From: Acidocella sp.
GTDB lineage: Bacteria; Pseudomonadota; Alphaproteobacteria; Acetobacterales; Acetobacteraceae
NCBI GenBank assembly: GCA_029077775.1
Contig: JAQNCU010000090.1
Coordinates: 1 to 9,309, forward strand
Direction of reading: 5' to 3'
DNA length: 9,309 bases
Shown in pieces: positions 6,715 to 9,309 of this stretch. A program made the translations under genes and the position numbers. The notes under the pieces are model-generated. The model made no database searches, was not told the DNA's origin, and was given only the letters and a program-made list of their open reading frames with translations. Position 1 is the stretch's first letter. Every line of letters begins with the position of its first letter.

Positions 6715-6720
6715 TATAAT
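6715..6720 (+). promoter_or_regulatory. Possible -10 box for the small membrane ORF
   Basis: A perfect TATAAT stands 44 bp before the small ORF's ATG. No good -35 hexamer is visible 16-18 bp upstream; a small GTCGC/GCGAC hairpin (6696-6709) lies there instead. Weak support. Confidence 0.3.
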
Positions 6721-6764
6721 AACTGCTGGTGTCGTTGCTGGCGTTGTGAATCATAGGGTCTTTA

Positions 6765-6938
6765 ATGGTTGTATTACTGCTTGCCGTGCTGTTCCTGTTC
6801 ATTATGCCAGCATTGCTTTATTTGATGGGTTGGTTGGCGTCGCGCTATACCAACAGGGCGTATTCCCGCAAAAATTTCCTGGTCGGCCGTAACGAGGATG
6901 ACCCTGCGCCAGATGGTGAGACGGGGATGGAGGTTTAG
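6765..6938 (+). CDS. Small single-span membrane protein, unknown function (57 aa)
   Basis: A short ORF (MVVLLLAVLFLFIMPALL at the start) with one hydrophobic N-terminal helix of about 25 residues. A basic stretch RYTNRAYSRKN follows, then an acidic tail NEDDPAPDGE ending GMEV. The positive charges after the helix predict an outside N-terminus and a cytoplasmic tail. AGGG sits 6 nt before the ATG at 6765 and a TATAAT lies upstream, so expression is plausible. It precedes coq7 by 64 bp on the same strand. I do not recognise the family; it could be an accessory to a membrane complex or a chance ORF. The gap to coq7 holds only a small CCATCC/GGATGG hairpin (6953-6971) without a T tract. Confidence 0.5.
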   Translation: MVVLLLAVLFLFIMPALLYLMGWLASRYTNRAYSRKNFLVGRNEDDPAPDGETGMEV

Positions 6939-7002
6939 ACGTAACGGTGCCACCATCCGGCTCAGGGATGGGCTAGATCTTTGACCATGACCCGATTGCG
7001 CA

Positions 7003-7611
7003 ATGCCGTCACGCCCCAATCTATCGCCCATGAGCACACATCTTAACCGCATCACGGCGCCCAACCTCACCACCCGCGATCTACCCGGGCTTGCCGATGA
7101 TGTTCCAGGCCTGATCGGGGACATTCGGTCTGACCACGCGGGAGAGACCGGCGCGGTGGCGATCTATCTCGGTATTCTTGCGGTTACGCGCGACCCGCAG
7201 ATCCGGTGTTTCGCGACCGCGCATCTGGCAACCGAGCGCGAGCATCTGAAGCGCCTGGAGGCCATTTTGTCGCCCGGGCAGCGCAGTGCCTTGCTTCCGC
7301 TCTGGCGGGTTGCTGGCTGGCTCACGGGCTTTCTGCCCGCACTTATTGGCCCCCGCGCTGTTTACGCGACGATCGACGCGGTCGAGACATTTGTGGATCA
7401 GCACTATGAGGACCAGGTACGCAAGTTGCCGGAGCATGGACAGGGCGGCGCGTTGCGGTCGCTTCTATTGGCTTGCCAGGCTGACGAGATTCACCATCGC
7501 GACGAGGCGCGCGCCGCCCAAACTGCCGCCGCCGGGAGGATGGTTCGCCTTTGGCAGCGGCTGGTGGGGACAGGCAGCGCGCTCGCGGTTGCGGCGGCGC
7601 GGCGTATCTGA
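7003..7611 (+). CDS. coq7: COQ7-type diiron ubiquinone biosynthesis hydroxylase
   Basis: A ferritin-like diiron monooxygenase that hydroxylates demethoxyubiquinol in ubiquinone synthesis, bound to the inner face of the membrane. The ligands are in the expected order: Glu48 in SDHAGETGAV, Glu78 and His81 in ATEREHLKRLE, Glu128 in AVETFVDQHYEDQV, and Glu162/His165 in DEIHHRDEA. A hydrophobic stretch, GWLTGFLPALIGP, between the second and third ligand groups is the usual membrane-contact region. With 202 residues it fits the family. Two ATGs are possible: 7003 and 7030 (MSTHLNRI). Neither has a clear Shine-Dalgarno site, and 7030 would remove nine residues lying outside the conserved domain. Its stop codon overlaps the DCC gene start in TGATG, so the two are likely cotranslated. 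Confidence 0.93.
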   Translation: MPSRPNLSPMSTHLNRITAPNLTTRDLPGLADDVPGLIGDIRSDHAGETGAVAIYLGILAVTRDPQIRCFATAHLATEREHLKRLEAILSPGQRSALLPLWRVAGWLTGFLPALIGPRAVYATIDAVETFVDQHYEDQVRKLPEHGQGGALRSLLLACQADEIHHRDEARAAQTAAAGRMVRLWQRLVGTGSALAVAAARRI

Positions 7612-7958
7612 TGCCCGAGCCGTTAACCGTTTATTACGATGGCGGCTGCCCTGTCTGCGCGCGGGAGATTAACCTCTATCGGAACCGCCCGGGGTGTCGG
7701 TCATTTGTATGGGTGGATGTGATGCAGGCGGATGAGGTGACCCTCGGCCCTGGATTGTCGCGCGAGGCCGCACGCGCGCGGATGCACGTGCGGCGCGCGG
7801 ACGGAACGCTCATTGCTGGTGCGGCGGCGTTTGCGGAGATCTGGCGTGGCATGCCGGGTCTGCGTTCGCTTGGCAAGCTTTTGACCGTTCCACCATTCAG
7901 CATCTTTGCTGAGCTTGGTTATCGCGTGTTTTTGCGCGCACGGAAATTGTGGCGGTAA
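7611..7958 (+). CDS. DCC family (DUF393) thiol-disulfide oxidoreductase-like protein
   Basis: A 115-residue thioredoxin-fold protein of the DCC family, named after the D-x-x-C-x-x-C N-terminal motif. Here it reads VYYDGGCPVCAREINLY, with Cys13 and Cys16 as the predicted redox pair. Later family features are WVDVMQAD, a DGTLIAGAAAFAEIW box (about 66-80) and the C-terminal PPFSIFAELGYRVF segment. No signal peptide is seen, so it is probably cytoplasmic. The ATG at 7611 shares its A with the coq7 TGA, so the two form an operon with probable translational coupling. The family's substrates are poorly known; pairing with coq7 hints at a link to quinone or membrane redox chemistry, but that is inference. 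Confidence 0.9.
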   Translation: MPEPLTVYYDGGCPVCAREINLYRNRPGCRSFVWVDVMQADEVTLGPGLSREAARARMHVRRADGTLIAGAAAFAEIWRGMPGLRSLGKLLTVPPFSIFAELGYRVFLRARKLWR

Positions 7959-7974
7959 CAAGCGGGACAGGCTT

Positions 7975-8004
7975 GGCGTGTTGCAACGCATACGCCGAAT
8001 TTTC
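7975..8004 (+). terminator. Weak hairpin between convergent DCC and SphA-like genes
   Basis: GGCGT (7975-7979) and ACGCC (7992-7996) pair around a 12-nt loop and are followed by GAATTTTCG in the 63-bp space between convergent genes. The position suits a terminator, but the stem and T tract are short. Confidence 0.28.
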
Positions 8005-8021
8005 GATTGGACCGGGATCTC

Positions 8022-8918
8022 TCAGGCCAATGGAATCACGATTGAGACGATCGCCTTGGCGGTGTCGCTGACATTGCGGTCATATACATCGTGGGTGATG
8101 GCGACGTTCACCCGATAATCCTTCGCGATATAAGACATGTCACCGCCAACCGCCACGGCCTCGGGTGATCCACCGTTGAGCTTGGCGGGCCCTTCGTCGC
8201 GCGTGATCTGCTTGTAGAAATAACCGACCGGGCCCGCCGCGAAACGACCAAAAGACTTCATCGCGGTGAAGTCAAAATCGACGGTGGTGCCATTTATGTA
8301 ATGCTGGGCCTGGTTTTGGAAGTTCTTGTCGAGCGTGCCGTGGACGGTGAATTGGTAGCCCGGCGGCAGGTATGAGAGCGAAGCGTCGGGTTCGATCGTC
8401 CAGTGATTCTCACCGGTTACCACCGCGGCGGTGGGGCTGTATTGGCCGTTTGGAATGTAGAAGCCCAATTCGCCAGCCGCGAATAAATGATGTCCGAGCG
8501 GCCAGCTCAGGCTGATTGGCACAAACTCAGTATCGATGAGGCCAACGCGATTGAAGGTCTTCGAGCCAGCCCTTGGCGGGGTGGTCACGCTGACATTGAT
8601 GACGCCAGCAGCGCGGATGAAAAAGCCGACATTGGCACCGAGAAATTTCCAGCCAGGGATGTAGCCAAGCGCGCCGGTGTAGCCTGAGACCACCGAATGT
8701 GCGCCGGTGAAGCCCCCGGTAGAGTTTGTCGACCGGCCCTGGGAATATGTAGGTTTGAGCGTGACATACACACCTGGTGGCGGCAAGGCGCCGGTGGGAA
8801 CGCCTAATGTGTTGCCCTCGGGGTATTCTGGGTTGCTGCCGGTTTCCGCCGCCAAGGCGGGGGATGCGGCGAGCGTTATAGACATTGCTGATAACAGCGA
8901 AAGCAGTTTAATTTTCAT
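8022..8918 (-). CDS. SphA/phenol-meta-pathway family outer-membrane protein
   Basis: A 298-residue secreted protein of the family labelled transporter/SphA or 'protein involved in meta-pathway of phenol degradation' (COG4313). These are predicted outer-membrane beta-barrels, often near genes for hydrophobic or aromatic compounds. A clear signal peptide (MKIKLLSLLSAMSITLAASPALA, shown here only by its ends: basic KIK, hydrophobic core, ALA cleavage site near residue 23) precedes the mature chain. Family features include PPPGVYVTLKPTYSQG near the N-terminus, the FFIPNG-like GFYIPNGQYSP, then SLSYLPPGYQFTVHGTLDKN and GPVGYFYKQITRD. Alternating aromatic/polar strands run to the terminal SIVIPLA. 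The start is supported by AAAGGGAG seven bases before ATG 8918. It lies 57 bp after the M24 gene on the same strand. The ligand is unknown. Confidence 0.8.
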   Translation of the reverse strand: MKIKLLSLLSAMSITLAASPALAAETGSNPEYPEGNTLGVPTGALPPPGVYVTLKPTYSQGRSTNSTGGFTGAHSVVSGYTGALGYIPGWKFLGANVGFFIRAAGVINVSVTTPPRAGSKTFNRVGLIDTEFVPISLSWPLGHHLFAAGELGFYIPNGQYSPTAAVVTGENHWTIEPDASLSYLPPGYQFTVHGTLDKNFQNQAQHYINGTTVDFDFTAMKSFGRFAAGPVGYFYKQITRDEGPAKLNGGSPEAVAVGGDMSYIAKDYRVNVAITHDVYDRNVSDTAKAIVSIVIPLA

Positions 8919-8975
8919 TTTATAACTCCCTTTGTTGACGACTTGGACGCAAAGCCTGCGCGGTTATTTCTTACG

Positions 8976-9309
8976 TCAGGTGATTTCAAAAACTCGCTTT
9001 TCTGTTTGATGGAGGCAATCGCTCACACCCGTTGCGGTAACGAGGTAATTGTCACAGATCACGGCGAACAGATTCTCGGTCTCAAATCCGGGGTGCACCG
9101 CGAGGCACATGTCCGGTGCCAGATGCATCGTCTCGTCGTGGCGGATCATCGGACGTTCCACCATGTCGTAGCCTTGCCCGTGTGCGTAGAGCCGACGCTC
9201 GATAGGTAAGCCGCGCGATTGCATATAGGCATCGTGACGAGCGGCGATCTCAGCGCAGGACGCGCCGGGTTTTATCAGGCTCAGCGTGTGGGTTTGCGCC
9301 TCTTTCATG
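8976..9309 (-). CDS. M24 (aminopeptidase P/creatinase) fold protein, C-terminal part, atypical metal site
   Basis: This is the C-terminal 111 codons of a 'pita-bread' M24 protein; the frame is open to the window edge, so the ATG at 9308 is probably internal. LIKPGASCAEIAARHD is the usual helix before the active-site half. AHGQGYDMVERPMI carries the conserved His of HGxG. LAPDMCLAVHPGF corresponds to the MVFTVEPG motif but has His in place of the metal-ligand Glu, and VICDNYLVTATG corresponds to RIEDTVLVTEDG with Cys in place of the second Glu. With both C-terminal ligands changed, ordinary dimetal peptidase activity is doubtful. A creatinase-like hydrolase or lyase, a different metal set, or a non-catalytic protein are all possible. 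The two N-terminal Asp ligands lie outside the window. It precedes the SphA-like gene by 57 bp. Confidence 0.8.
   Translation of the reverse strand, partial: MKEAQTHTLSLIKPGASCAEIAARHDAYMQSRGLPIERRLYAHGQGYDMVERPMIRHDETMHLAPDMCLAVHPGFETENLFAVICDNYLVTATGVSDCLHQTEKRVFEIT

Noticed and set aside
6953..6971. CCATCC/GGATGG hairpin before coq7 as a terminator
   Set aside because: Six-base stem with no T run afterwards; could be chance.
1..9309. CRISPR array, tRNA or rRNA genes, phage or integrase genes
   Set aside because: No regular direct repeats with spacers, no cloverleaf-like segment and no mobile-element protein were seen on either strand.

Overview
The window looks like chromosomal DNA of a GC-rich alphaproteobacterium. 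This is inferred from a COQ7-type ubiquinone hydroxylase, a PlcP/Agt-type lipid-remodelling pair and a SphA/phenol-meta-type outer-membrane protein. Acidophilic or acetic-acid-type Rhodospirillales (Acetobacteraceae) would fit, but the genus cannot be fixed from the sequence alone.

Layout. Positions 1-4337 hold four genes on the minus strand, read from right to left: a diacylglycerol-kinase-family lipid kinase, a type-2 malate dehydrogenase (mdh), a shortened HyfB/HycC-like proton-channel subunit, and a HyfC/NuoH-like membrane subunit that runs off the left edge. The last two overlap by ATGA and form part of the membrane arm of a group-4 hydrogenase, or of an energy-converting hydrogenase-related complex. 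The divergent region 4338-4538 carries tandem 11-bp-spaced repeats that resemble Pho boxes. Positions 4539-6492 (plus strand) hold a PlcP-like metallophosphoesterase overlapping an Agt-like family 4 glycosyltransferase. The glycosyltransferase ends inside a long palindrome that also works as a terminator hairpin. The gap 6493-6764 contains a compact nested inverted-repeat element able to fold as a three-way junction. Next come a small single-span membrane protein ORF and the coq7-DCC pair, joined by TGATG. The right end is on the minus strand: a partial, unusual M24-fold protein followed by an outer-membrane beta-barrel protein of the SphA/phenol-meta family.

Main interpretation. The divergent lipid kinase | plcP-agt arrangement, with Pho-box-like repeats between them, fits a phosphate-starvation membrane-remodelling module. 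PlcP would remove phosphorylated headgroups from phospholipids to give diacylglycerol. Agt would glycosylate that diacylglycerol to phosphorus-free glycolipids, and the lipid kinase could return diacylglycerol to phosphatidate. The enzymes are assigned from motifs; the regulation and the role of the kinase are inference. Two other unusual points are the N-terminally short HyfB-like subunit and the M24 protein, in which both C-terminal metal-ligand glutamates are replaced.
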